A stretch of DNA of 64,000 nt, from positions 1 to 64,000 of the forward strand of contig NZ_BMOQ01000006.1 of assembly GCF_014647155.1 (NCBI RefSeq), written 5' to 3'. The notes beneath the pieces are model-generated. The model was not told where the DNA came from. It worked only from the letters and a program-made list of their open reading frames with translations, and searched no databases. Position numbers and translations under genes: made by a program. This document shows positions 53,930-64,000 of this stretch, piece after piece; positions within the stretch are counted from its first letter, which is position 1, and each line of letters starts with the position of its first letter. The DNA comes from Halarchaeum nitratireducens (GTDB lineage Archaea > Halobacteriota > Halobacteria > Halobacteriales > Halobacteriaceae).

Positions 53930-54835
53930 ATGACACGAGGGGGCGCGCTTCGTCGGCTGGGACGGTTCCTCGAGAAGTGCGAGCGACGGGACGACGCGGG
54001 CGTCGAGCTGTCCGACCCCCGTATCGAAGTGACGGAGACGGAAGCGCGCGCGACCGTCACGTACCATGTCGGCCCGAACGCTGAGGATATCGGGGAGATT
54101 GCGCTCGCCGACGCGACGCTCGACGACGAGTCGCTCACACTCACACTCGACGCGAACCTCCCCACCATCCCGACCGACGACCGACTCGACGTCACGCCGA
54201 CGTTCCTCACCATCGAAGACGGCGCGCTCTCCGTCCTTCTCACCGTCACCGCCGACGATGTCGACACGACGAGCGACACCGCTGGCGCCGCCGAGCGCGA
54301 CGCGACCGCGACGGGAACTGACCGATCGGAGCGCACCGACCGTGACGTCCCCCCGTTCGAGGACACTGAACTCCTCGCCGACATCTACGACTCCTGCGAG
54401 ACGTTCGCCGAGATGGCGGACGTCATCGAGATGGACGTCACCGCGGAGACCGTGCGGCGCTACATGATCCAGCACGGGATTCACGAACCGAACTCCTACG
54501 ACACGGCGCGGACGAACGCCGAAGAGACGGGCAATGATACCGGTACTCCCTCGCCTGCGCCCGACGCGGACGCCCCGACGTCCGAAGTCGTGACGGACGG
54601 GATGGGTCTCTCCGAGTCCGTCACGATTGACGACATCGTCGACGCCGTGGACGCCGCAAACACCATCCACGAGGTCGGCCGCGCCATCGGGGTCGAACGT
54701 ATGGACGCCTTCGAGCTCCTCCAAGAGTTCGACCTGCTCGAGTGCGTCATGGGCAAACTCTCCACCGAGGCCGACCGCGAGGTCGACCGCGACGAGATAC
54801 TTGACCGGATCCGCCGGGCCGCGAACGCGCGCTGA
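53930..54835 (+). CDS. Unrecognised HTH-like protein, paralogue B
   Basis: 301 residues. Same three-part build as the protein at 45661: RLGRFLEKCERRDDAGVEL at the N-terminus, central FEDTELLADIYDSCETFAEMADVIEMDVTAETVRRYMIQHGIHEPNSYDT, C-terminal MGLSESVTIDDIVDAVDAANTIHEVGRAIGVERMDAFELLQEFDLLECVMGKL. Linkers and the beta-rich N-terminal half diverge freely, which points to selection on the helical units. It too is followed by an oppositely oriented ridA (here broken). Function unknown; transcription factor likely. Confidence 0.72.
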   Translation: MTRGGALRRLGRFLEKCERRDDAGVELSDPRIEVTETEARATVTYHVGPNAEDIGEIALADATLDDESLTLTLDANLPTIPTDDRLDVTPTFLTIEDGALSVLLTVTADDVDTTSDTAGAAERDATATGTDRSERTDRDVPPFEDTELLADIYDSCETFAEMADVIEMDVTAETVRRYMIQHGIHEPNSYDTARTNAEETGNDTGTPSPAPDADAPTSEVVTDGMGLSESVTIDDIVDAVDAANTIHEVGRAIGVERMDAFELLQEFDLLECVMGKLSTEADREVDRDEILDRIRRAANAR

Positions 54836-54921
54836 CGGCGTCCGCGCCGTCTCACCCCACCTCGAACCGTCTCGGCCAATCTCGCCCTGAATCCGAGTTC
54901 AAGCGCCGCGGTCCCGGGCGC

Positions 54922-55292
54922 CTACTCGACCGTCGCGATCGCCTCGATTTCGACGGCGGGGCCCTTCGAGACGTCGCCCGCTCCGACCGCACTCCGAGCG
55001 GGCGGCGCCGTCTCGAAGAACCCGCTGTACGCCGCGTCGAAGTCGTCGATGTCGTCGAGGAAGACAGTCGTCTTGAGGACATCCTCGAGCGACCTGTCCT
55101 CCGATTTGAGGATCGCCTCGACGTTCCGGAGACACTGGCACGTCTGCTCGGCGACGAAGGCGTCGTCGAGCAACCCGCCGTCAGCCGTGAGCGGGAGTTG
55201 CCCGGCCGTGATAGTATCTCGCCGTTCGTTGTCGCCTGATTGTACGCGCCCACCGCCGCCGGTACGTCGTCCGTGCTGATGGCCCGCTTCAT
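54922..55292 (-). pseudogene. ridA: RidA homologue broken by a one-base deletion
   Basis: From ATG (complement of 55290-55292) the frame reads MKRAISTDDVPAAVGAYNQATTNGEIL, then loses one base near 55208, where GEILFTAGQLPLTADG would be expected; the other frame then continues through GQLPLTADGGLLDDAF, VLKTTVFLDDIDDFDAAY and PPARSAVGAGDVSKGPAVEIEAIATVE to the stop. The remainder is well preserved, so the loss is recent (or a sequencing error). It mirrors the intact copy at 46690 and its position next to the HTH-like gene. Confidence 0.82.
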
Positions 55293-55621
55293 CGCTTGCC
55301 TAGAGCGACTCTCGGCGCTTAACTCTCGGCCGCGCGGCCGTCTGCCACGACCAGTCGGTGACCTTATCAGTCGTGGTGTGACGTCGAGCGCGTCACGTGA
55401 GCGCACCAGGGCGCGATGCGCGTGCGGTAGTGTTCTCCACGACTCGCCCCCCACATCGTGGCCTCGTCGACGAGCGGGAGTTTCTCCGCGACTTCCTCGG
55501 GCGAGAGGACCGTCCTCCTTGAACGGGTGCGGTATTCCGCGCCATCGACTATCCAGGTGTCCCGGGTCCCATGCGAACGACGGCACTGGGCGGCGAGCGA
55601 CCCACGCGTACGGAGACAACT

Positions 55622-56516
55622 ATGACTAGGACGATCGACTGGAACGCGATCGCGGACGGAATCAGGAGGGAACTCGAGTCGTGCGTCGGGACGTTGGCGG
55701 ACGCGGGTGTGACGCCCCGGGCTCGCGACCGTCCTGATGAGTGAGGACGACACGAGTGAGACGTACGTCTCGATGAAGCAGCGCGCCTGCGCGGAGGTCG
55801 GGGGATTGAGGGATCCACGTCGAGATCGACCCCGAGTCACCCGCAGCGGCACTCTACGAGACGATCGACGAGCTGAACGCCGACCCGGACGTCCACGGCA
55901 TCCTCGTCCAGCACCCCCTCGCGGAGCACGTCGAAGAGTCGACGGTGATTCGCCGGGTCGACCCGGCGAAGGACGTGGACGGCTTCCACCCGGAGAACGT
56001 CGGCCGCCTCGTCTCCGGCGACGCCCGCTTCAAGCCCTGCACCCCACACGGCGTCGAGAAGATACTCGAAGCGGAAGACATCGACCCCGCGGGGTCGGAC
56101 GTGGTAGTGGTAGAGCGCTGGGAAATCGTCGGGAAGCCGCTCGCGAACCTCCTCTTGCAGCGCGATGACGGCGGAAACGCTACCATCACCATCTGCCACT
56201 CCCGTACCGACGACCTCGGAGCGCACACGCGACATGCGGACATCGTCGTCACCGCCGCCGGCGTCCCCGAACTCGTGGACAGCTCCATGCTCTCCGAGGG
56301 AACGACGGTGATCGACGTCGGCGTCAACCGCGTGGAGGCGGACACGGAGAAGGGCTACGAGCTCGTCGGGGACGTCGAGTTCGAGACGCATCGGCGAAGG
56401 CGGACGCCATCACGTCCGTTCCGGGCGGCGTCGGTCCGCTGACCATCGCGATGCTTCTCTACAACACTGTGAAGGCCGCCGGCGACCAGGCGGGCGTCGC
56501 CGTCGACCTCCCCTGA
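55622..56516 (+). pseudogene. folD: FolD (methylene-THF dehydrogenase/cyclohydrolase), multiply frameshifted
   Basis: ATG at 55622 begins MTRTIDWNAIADGIRRELES. The frame breaks near 55720 (then LATVLMSEDDTSETYVSMKQRACAEVG), near 55805 (then HVEIDPESPAAALYETIDELNADPDVHGILVQHPL, RRVDPAKDVDGFHPENVGRL) and near 56390 (then [24 protein letters not shown]) before TGA at 56514-56516. The catalytic Lys of YVSMKQRAC survives, but the cofactor loop has decayed to VVERWEIVGKP where family members have VGRSxIVGKP. At least three frameshifts: dead. Same strand as PurU downstream; another folD must exist elsewhere. Confidence 0.85.
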
Positions 56517-56864
56517 AACGCACCACCAATTAGCCATCTGCCCGTTTGCGGTTGCAGTTCCGAGACGCGTCGAACGCGGCGTCAGGACTGATCGACGGAG
56601 TTTTTGCGGCGATATACGCCACGCACATGTGCGAAGCGATACATGGCATTGAGACGCCGGATGAGTGCTTCGAAACGCTCGCTGACGGCGACACGAGCGG
56701 TTCCGCGACGGCCACCGTCACGGCCCCGACCGGCGTTGAGCAATCGTGCCGCGGCGCCCCGTATTAAAAGAAGACCACATCTACACATACACGCTTTTCA
56801 ACTGAAGCGGCGTCGATTACGATGATCACACAATGAGTGGTTCTGTCAGCGAGAGGCGAGTCGT
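56517..56864. other. Gap between folD remnant and purU
   Basis: 348 nt with no supported gene; the frames here are short and lack a plausible start or composition. An A+T-rich stretch (TATTAAAAGAAG at about 56762-56773) looks like promoter sequence, about 95 nt before the PurU ATG. Confidence 0.4.
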
Positions 56865-57845
56865 ATGAGTGACGGACTAACCGAGATCACAGTCGTCGGA
56901 GAGGACGACTCGGGGATCGTTGCGGAGATCACCTCGGTCCTCTTCGAGCGCAACGTCAACATCGAGGACATCGATCAAGCCGTCCGCGAGGGGACGTTTC
57001 GGATGACGATGCGCGTGGACACCGACGACATGGTGACCACGCACGAGACGCTCCGTCACGACCTCGCCGAACTCGGTGAGAAGACCGGCGTCGACGTCGA
57101 CATCCGGTATCCCGGGAGCGAGGACCGCTCGATCGCCGTCCTCGTGACGAAGGAGAGCCACTGCTTGGAGGCGCTCATCGACGCGTGGGAGAACGACGAA
57201 CTCGGAACGGAAATCGCGGTCGTCGTCGGCAACCACAGCGACCTCGAACCGCTCGCCGCCGAGCACGACATTCCGTTCTACGACATCGGTGACGAGAACG
57301 GCGTCCCGGACGAGGACGAACTCCTCGACGTCCTCGACGACCACGACACCGACCTGATCGCGCTCGCGCGCTACATCCGCATCCTCTCCCCGAAGGTCGT
57401 CTTCCGCTATCAACACCGGATCATCAACGTCCATCCGAGCCTCCTTCCCGCCTTTCCCGGCGCGTCCGCCTACATGCAGGCCATCGAGGCCGGCGCGCGC
57501 GTCGCCGGCGTCACTGCACACTACGTCACCACGGACCTCGATCAGGGCCCGATCATCGCCCAACGAGCGTTCAACGTCCCCGACGACGCCACCGAGGACG
57601 AACTTCGAGCGGTGGGCCAACCCCTCGAAGCGGAAGTGCTCGTAGAGGCGATCCACCTCCATCTGAACGACGACCTCTACATCCACCGCGGTCGCACGCA
57701 ACTCCGGAATCCGGACGCCTCGAACGCCCGACTCGGTCTCCCGAACGGTCTCAACCGACAGCTCCCCGACGACCCCGTGGACTCACACGACGAGATCGTA
57801 GAACGCGAGTCCGAACGCGAGACCGCGTCCGCCGAGAGCGACTGA
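56865..57845 (+). CDS. purU: Formyltetrahydrofolate deformylase
   Basis: 326 residues. An N-terminal ACT domain (about 6-80: EITVVGEDDSGIVAEITSVLFERNVNIEDIDQ) and a formyltransferase-fold hydrolase (about 95-285) with HPSLLPAFPG near 188-198 and the catalytic Asp in TTDLDQGPII near 222-231. It splits 10-formyl-THF into formate and THF, the overflow valve for one-carbon units. A C-terminal acidic extension of about 45 residues is not part of the usual family. It would regenerate free THF for the demethylases. Confidence 0.9.
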   Translation: MSDGLTEITVVGEDDSGIVAEITSVLFERNVNIEDIDQAVREGTFRMTMRVDTDDMVTTHETLRHDLAELGEKTGVDVDIRYPGSEDRSIAVLVTKESHCLEALIDAWENDELGTEIAVVVGNHSDLEPLAAEHDIPFYDIGDENGVPDEDELLDVLDDHDTDLIALARYIRILSPKVVFRYQHRIINVHPSLLPAFPGASAYMQAIEAGARVAGVTAHYVTTDLDQGPIIAQRAFNVPDDATEDELRAVGQPLEAEVLVEAIHLHLNDDLYIHRGRTQLRNPDASNARLGLPNGLNRQLPDDPVDSHDEIVERESERETASAESD

Positions 57846-58027
57846 CGCTTCGCCCCCGTCTTACGTCTCCGGCGCGCCCCGGCCCGCGCGGCGCGCACGG
57901 GTGTTCGCACCCGTCGAGCGTTCGGCATCGCCCGGGATCGCTCTGAGATGGCTCGAAACGCTTCCCATCGGCCGATTCGGGGGAAATCGTTTTACGAGCA
58001 CTGGGTGAATGGCCGATGGTGTCGAGC

Positions 58028-58471
58028 ATGTACGATGAGATGTTGATTCCGTACGACGGGAGCGACGAGGGAGAGATGGGGGCGCGACACGGCGTAGAGC
58101 TCGCGGCCGAGCTCGGATCGGCTGTTCACGCGCTTTACGTGGTAGATCTACCGGGAGTACCGCGCGCGCTCTCCATCCGCGACAATGAGGAGAAAATACG
58201 CGAGGAGTACCGCGAGCACGGGACGCAGACCCTCGCCGATGTCGAGGAGATGGCGGCCGAGCACGGGGTCGACTGTGTCACCGCGTTGCGCAGCGGCTCG
58301 GTTAGCGAGAAAATACTCTCCTACGCGGAAGATGAGGAGATGGACGCAATCGTGCTCGGGTCGGCTTATTACGGCAAACTCGGCAACGTCCTCGGTGGTA
58401 CGACGAACAAGATCATTCGATCGACGACGATTCCCGTCATCTCGAAGCGAATGGACGCCGACGCGCGGTGA
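58028..58471 (+). CDS. Universal stress protein, BCCT-linked (copy 2)
   Basis: 147 residues, same length as and close to the copy at 39153: MYDEMLIPYDGSDEGEMGARHGVELAAELGS, loop LGSAYYGKLGNVLGGTTNK, ending SKRMDADAR. Start at 58028 matches the paralogue; four more codons upstream are open but unconserved. It is convergent with the miniprotein and BCCT genes, as in the first module, 18 nt from the miniprotein stop. Confidence 0.87.
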   Translation: MYDEMLIPYDGSDEGEMGARHGVELAAELGSAVHALYVVDLPGVPRALSIRDNEEKIREEYREHGTQTLADVEEMAAEHGVDCVTALRSGSVSEKILSYAEDEEMDAIVLGSAYYGKLGNVLGGTTNKIIRSTTIPVISKRMDADAR

Positions 58472-58489
58472 CGCCGCGCGTCGCGTCAT

Positions 58490-58645
58490 TCAGAGTCGCG
58501 ATTCGCGCAGATAGATGAGGATGCTCGCGCCGAGGAAGCTGAGTCCGGCGAACATCAGCTGGCCGCGCGACATCAGCACGAGGCCGACCCCGAAGAGCGC
58601 GACGACGATGGCGGCGGTACCGGCTCGGAACGGGGTGTTGATCAT
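58490..58645 (-). CDS. Two-helix membrane miniprotein downstream of BCCT (copy 2)
   Basis: 51 residues from ATG at 58645: MINTPFRAGTAAIVVALFGVGLVLMSRGQLMFAGLSFLGAS and the terminal ILIYLRESRL. Two predicted helices. It begins 87 nt after the BCCT stop, the same spacing as in the first module (85 nt). Substitutions relative to copy 1 are conservative within the helices. Confidence 0.75.
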   Translation of the reverse strand: MINTPFRAGTAAIVVALFGVGLVLMSRGQLMFAGLSFLGASILIYLRESRL

Positions 58646-58732
58646 CTTGGGAGGGAGGTACGGGTCGCAGTCGCCGTCGCGGACGACCGATGCGGGACGG
58701 CGTGAGTGCGTCCGAACCACAGTGCGGCGGCG

Positions 58733-60487
<1,755 letters not shown>

Positions 60488-60775
60488 ACCACACCCCCGC
60501 AATCTGAGCGTGCCGAGTGTGTGCTGTCCGTCGGGGGTCGTCTCCGCCGTTCCCCGTCGACCGTTGTCTCCCTACGCGCCTCCACCAGCCTGGATCGTAT
60601 AATGCCATCTCTTAGCACACCTCGTGGTGCGGAGAAGTAATAGGTGTTATTCATCATAATAGTTCGGCTTTGGTACGGACAGTCTTTATAGCGGTACTGG
60701 CCGACCGGCGAGGATACCGGAACCGCGACATCCGACCCGGCGTGCACACGACCCGTTCGATCGCTTAAAAAATGA

Positions 60776-62014
60776 TCAGGTGTGCGTGGCCAGTTCGACC
60801 TCGTATCCCGCGCCCTCGATGCCGTCGAGGATGGACGCCGTGTGCTCCTCGCCGCTCGCCTCCACGGTGAACACGAGGTAGGCCTCCCCGACGTCTAAGT
60901 CCACCACGGACCGGTCGTGGCGGACGTCGTGGATGTTCGCGCCGTACTCCGCGATGATGCCCGACAGCTCTGACATCGTCCCGGGGCGGTCGTCGATGCG
61001 CACGCGCAGGCGGAGGATCTGCCGGCGCTCCGTGAGCGCGTGGATCAGGAGCGTCCGCAGCATCGTCATGTCGAGGTTTCCCCCGCAGAGCAGCGGCATT
61101 ACCGTTTCTCCGGAGACGTCCAGGTCATCGCTCAATATCGCCGCGACGGACGCCGCGCCCGCGCCCTCGACCACCTGCTTCGCGCGCTCCAAGAGCAGGA
61201 GGAGCGCTTGTGCGATCTGCGCGTCCGAGACCGTCACCACCTCGTCGACGTTCTCTCGGATGATCGACAGCGTCGTCTCCGAGATGCCGCCCGTCGCGAT
61301 GCCGTCCGCGATGGTGTCCACCTCGTCGAGCGTCACCGGCGCGCCCTTATCGAGGCTCTCGTGGACCGTCTCCGCGCCCGTCGCCTGCACGCCCACGACG
61401 CGGACGTCCGGCGAGAGGTGCTTCAGCGCCGTCGAGACGCCGCTGATGAGGCCGCCGCCGATGGGGACGACGACCGTGTCCAGGTTCGGGTGATCGTGGT
61501 ACATCTCGATCCCGAGCGTCCCCTGTCCGGCGATGATGTCCGCGTCGTCGTACGCGTGGACGAACGAGGCGTCCTCGTCGTCCGCGGCGAGCGACTGGGC
61601 GTGCGCCATCGTCTCCTGGAAGTCGTCCCCGACCAGTTCGACCGTCGCGCCGTAGCCCCTGGTCGCGTCGATCTTCGCCTGCGGGGCGTTCGTCGGCATG
61701 CAGATGGTCGAGTCCGCCCCGCACTTCGTCGCCGCGAGCGCGACGCCCTGCGCGTGGTTGCCGGCGCTCGCGGCGATGAACTTCTGTGCGCCCGCCGCGA
61801 CGTCCTGGCTGATCTTGTTGTACGCGCCGCGAGTCTTGAACGACCCCGTCCACTGGAGGTGCTCCATCTTCAGGTAGACGTCCGCGTCCACGAACTCGCC
61901 GAGGGACCGACTGTACTCGACCGGCGTCTGCTTGACCACCGTCTCGTCGTCGATCCGCTCGCGCGCCTGTTCGATGTCGCCGTACGTCACCGGGAGTTCG
62001 ACTGCGTCGCTCAT
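60776..62014 (-). CDS. ilvA: Threonine/serine ammonia-lyase (IlvA/TdcB type), copy 2
   Basis: 412 residues. PLP Lys60 in SFKTRGAYNK, ASAGNHAQG loop, PLLCGGNLDM, and a C-terminal ACT-like domain as in copy 1. The PLP phosphate-binding loop reads PIGGGLIS (186-188), one glycine fewer than copy 1 and the family norm. It starts 14 nt after the stop of the FAD/GcvT gene on the same strand, so the two are one operon, which supports serine deamination at the end of a demethylation route. Confidence 0.85.
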   Translation of the reverse strand: MSDAVELPVTYGDIEQARERIDDETVVKQTPVEYSRSLGEFVDADVYLKMEHLQWTGSFKTRGAYNKISQDVAAGAQKFIAASAGNHAQGVALAATKCGADSTICMPTNAPQAKIDATRGYGATVELVGDDFQETMAHAQSLAADDEDASFVHAYDDADIIAGQGTLGIEMYHDHPNLDTVVVPIGGGLISGVSTALKHLSPDVRVVGVQATGAETVHESLDKGAPVTLDEVDTIADGIATGGISETTLSIIRENVDEVVTVSDAQIAQALLLLLERAKQVVEGAGAASVAAILSDDLDVSGETVMPLLCGGNLDMTMLRTLLIHALTERRQILRLRVRIDDRPGTMSELSGIIAEYGANIHDVRHDRSVVDLDVGEAYLVFTVEASGEEHTASILDGIEGAGYEVELATHT

Positions 62015-62028
62015 TCGTTGTCTGTCTC

Positions 62029-64000
62029 CTATCTGATGATCTTCTCTCGCCCGGGATCGAACAACGGTTCCTCGCGAACTGTCGCGTCGTACGTCTCGCC
62101 CTCGCACGCGACTCGGATGTCGGTGCCGGGGTCGGCGTGCTCGCTCGGGACGTACGTGTACGCGATCGACTCCCCGACGGAGTATCCGTAGTCGCCCGCC
62201 TGCACGTAGCCGAGCGTCTCCTCGCCCTCGGCGTCGAGCACGGGCCGGCCGCTCAGCGCGATGTCCGTCGAGTCGTCGAGCGTCACCGGGACGATATGGC
62301 TGTCGATGCCGTCCTCGCGCGCCCGTTCGAGGGCGTCGCGGCCGACGAAGTCGGTGTCCATGTCGACGGCGAACCCGAGGCCGGCCTCGAAGGGGTTGGC
62401 GTCCGTGTCGATGTCCGTCCCCCAGAGCCGGAACCCCTTCTCTAAGCGCATCGATTCGAGCGCGCCGCCGCCCATCGGCCGCACGTCCAGGTCCTCGCCG
62501 GCGTCCTCCAAGACCTCCCAGAGCCGCCGGCCGTACTCGGTCGGCGTCCACAGCTCCCAGCCGAGTTCGCCGACGTAGGAGACGCGCATCGCCATCACCG
62601 GGACCTCGCCGACGTAGATGCGCTTCGCGCTGAAGTACGGGAAGCCGTCGTTCGAGACGTCCGCGTCCGTGACGCGCTGGAGGAGCAACCGGGACTTCGG
62701 CCCCCAGAGGCCGATGGTCGACCGCCCGCCCTCATCGACGTTCACCGAGACCGTCTCGGGCGCGTGCTCGTCGAGCCACGACCCGTGGATGCCGGGGGAG
62801 TTCCCGCCGCCGGTCGTGACGACGTACTCCTCGTCGCCGAGGCGCGCGACGGTGACGTCCGCCAAAACGCCGCCGCCCTCGTTGCAGAGCAGCGAGTACG
62901 TCACGTCCCCGACGTCCATCTCGACGTCGTTCGTGCAGACGCGCTGCAGGAACGCCTCGGCGTCGGCGCCCGAGACGTCCACGGCGCTGAACGACGTCAT
63001 GTCGAACATCGAGACGTGCTCGCGCGTGTGCAGGTGCTCCGCGCCCTCGATCGGCGAGCGGTTGATCCCTCGCCAGCCCTCCTGTTCGGGGATCTCGTCG
63101 GCGTAGCGCTCCGCGAGGTCCGCGTTCGACTCGTAGTACTGCGGGGACTCCCAGCCGCCGCCCTGGTAGAACTCCGCGCCGAGTTCGCGCTGGCGCTCGT
63201 GGAACGGGCTGGTGCGGAGGCCGCGGTGATCGTCCGGCTGCCAGCGCGGTTCGACGATACTGTACACCTGCCGGTAGCGCGTCGCGCCCCGATCCACGAA
63301 GTAGTCCTTCTCGCCGGCGTGCGGTTCGAAGCGCCGGACGTGGATGCCGCCGACGGGAACCGGGCCGGACGGGAGGCGCGGGACGCCGTTCTCCATCCAC
63401 TCCGCGAGGATGCGCCCGTAGCCGCCCGAGTGCGTCCACCAGACGGCGAGCGCGGTCCAGAGGCCGTCCACCTGCGCCGTCTCGCCGACGGCGGGCATCC
63501 CGTCGGGCGTGAAGACGAAGATGCCGTTCTCCGTCGTCTCGTAGTCGGCGTCCGCGGTCGCGGGCAGGAGGCCGTCGAACGCCTCCTTCGCGGACGTGTC
63601 CCGGTCGGGGTGGGTCGCGCGCTCCCAGTGCTCGCGGGAGAACCCCCTGACCGAGGCCTGGTGCTCCTCTGTGTTCTTCCCCATCGCGTCCGGGTCGACG
63701 GAGAGCGTCTCGTGGTTGTACGATCCCATGCCGACGGCGTCGCCGTGCGTGCGGAAGTAGAGCGAGTGGTCCTGGTCGCGGCCGACCGGTCGGTTCGGCC
63801 CCTCGCTCATCTGCTCGGCGACGTCGCGCTGGCCGGGGACGTCGAGGCCGGTCGTGTTCTCGCCGACGTCGCTGTCCTCCTCCGCGAGTTCGTCGAGCGG
63901 TTCGGTGACGACGTACTGGTGTTCGACGGGCGCGATGGGGAGGTCGACGCCCGCCATCTGCCCGGTCTGGTAGCCCCAGTTGTTCGTCGCGACGACCGCG
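62029..64000 (-). CDS. FAD demethylase-GcvT fusion, copy 2 (N-terminus beyond window)
   Basis: About 657 residues are visible; the frame stays open to the window edge (AVVATNNWGYQTGQMAGVDLP), so the first roughly 180 residues with the FAD loop lie outside. The visible part keeps HSLYFRTHGDAVGMGSYNHE and GIFVFTPDGMPAVGE of the FAD half, and a GcvT half from about 62100 to 63150 (ALCNEGGGVLADVTVARLGDEEY-like, MRVSYVGELGWELWTPTEYGRRLWE). Relative to copy 1 it has an insert near EEDSDVGENTTGLDVPGQ. Role as for copy 1, perhaps acting on the other of dimethylglycine and sarcosine. Confidence 0.85.
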   Translation of the reverse strand, partial: AVVATNNWGYQTGQMAGVDLPIAPVEHQYVVTEPLDELAEEDSDVGENTTGLDVPGQRDVAEQMSEGPNRPVGRDQDHSLYFRTHGDAVGMGSYNHETLSVDPDAMGKNTEEHQASVRGFSREHWERATHPDRDTSAKEAFDGLLPATADADYETTENGIFVFTPDGMPAVGETAQVDGLWTALAVWWTHSGGYGRILAEWMENGVPRLPSGPVPVGGIHVRRFEPHAGEKDYFVDRGATRYRQVYSIVEPRWQPDDHRGLRTSPFHERQRELGAEFYQGGGWESPQYYESNADLAERYADEIPEQEGWRGINRSPIEGAEHLHTREHVSMFDMTSFSAVDVSGADAEAFLQRVCTNDVEMDVGDVTYSLLCNEGGGVLADVTVARLGDEEYVVTTGGGNSPGIHGSWLDEHAPETVSVNVDEGGRSTIGLWGPKSRLLLQRVTDADVSNDGFPYFSAKRIYVGEVPVMAMRVSYVGELGWELWTPTEYGRRLWEVLEDAGEDLDVRPMGGGALESMRLEKGFRLWGTDIDTDANPFEAGLGFAVDMDTDFVGRDALERAREDGIDSHIVPVTLDDSTDIALSGRPVLDAEGEETLGYVQAGDYGYSVGESIAYTYVPSEHADPGTDIRVACEGETYDATVREEPLFDPGREKIIR

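Overview
The window is GC-rich, has acidic predicted proteins, leaderless-looking genes with TATA boxes about 25-30 nt upstream of start codons, Tat-type lipoprotein signals, and haloarchaeal families (HTH-10/Bat-like regulator, UspA, BCCT, IclR, Gfo6-type pentose dehydrogenase). It is a chromosomal or megaplasmid segment of a haloarchaeon (class Halobacteria); the genus cannot be told from the sequence. No rRNA, tRNA or CRISPR array was recognised.

Layout. 1-0.9 kb: relics of a mobile element, namely the end of a tyrosine recombinase facing a frameshifted family-B DNA polymerase. 1.0-7.8 kb: a pentose oxidation block (SMP-30 lactonase, two Gfo6-type sugar dehydrogenases, IclR regulator, FAH-type 2-keto-3-deoxy-pentonate dehydratase, creatinase-like M24 protein). 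8-17.4 kb: an arabinan/arabinoside block (BNR-repeat GH93/GH33-like secreted enzyme, GH51 arabinofuranosidase, sugar ABC importer, DUF624 protein). 17.4-18.3 kb: a heavily deleted copy of the dehydrogenase-IclR-FAH block. 18.4-22.9 kb: a second sugar ABC importer. 22.9-23.9 kb: two more pseudogenes (M24 and RbsC-type permease). 24.1-34.8 kb: second IclR, enolase-superfamily sugar acid dehydratase, second FAH dehydratase, ADH, SDR, semialdehyde dehydrogenase, GntP, UspA, and a gluconate/galactonate-type dehydratase. Together these give a complete Weimberg-type route from D-xylose/L-arabinose to 2-oxoglutarate, with uptake, extracellular release and regulators.

34.8-36.4 kb is almost empty except for a small zinc-finger protein. 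36.4-64 kb is a second catabolic island for methylated amines and one-carbon units: two FAD/GcvT demethylase fusions, two BCCT carriers each with a conserved two-helix miniprotein and a UspA gene, a monomeric sarcosine oxidase-like protein, a Rieske oxygenase, serine hydroxymethyltransferase, two IlvA-type deaminases, RidA (one intact, one frameshifted), a broken FolD, PurU, and a truncated MttB methyltransferase beside a dead transposase. The likely chemistry is glycine betaine to dimethylglycine, sarcosine, glycine, serine and pyruvate, with methyl groups leaving through tetrahydrofolate to formate. Two paralogues of an unrecognised helix-turn-helix-like protein accompany the two RidA copies.

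The striking theme is duplication followed by decay: nearly every module exists twice, and one copy is often broken. Several well-formed palindromes at promoters are candidate operators; the best supported, TTCTG-N5-CAGAA, survives in the decayed copy of its gene block.
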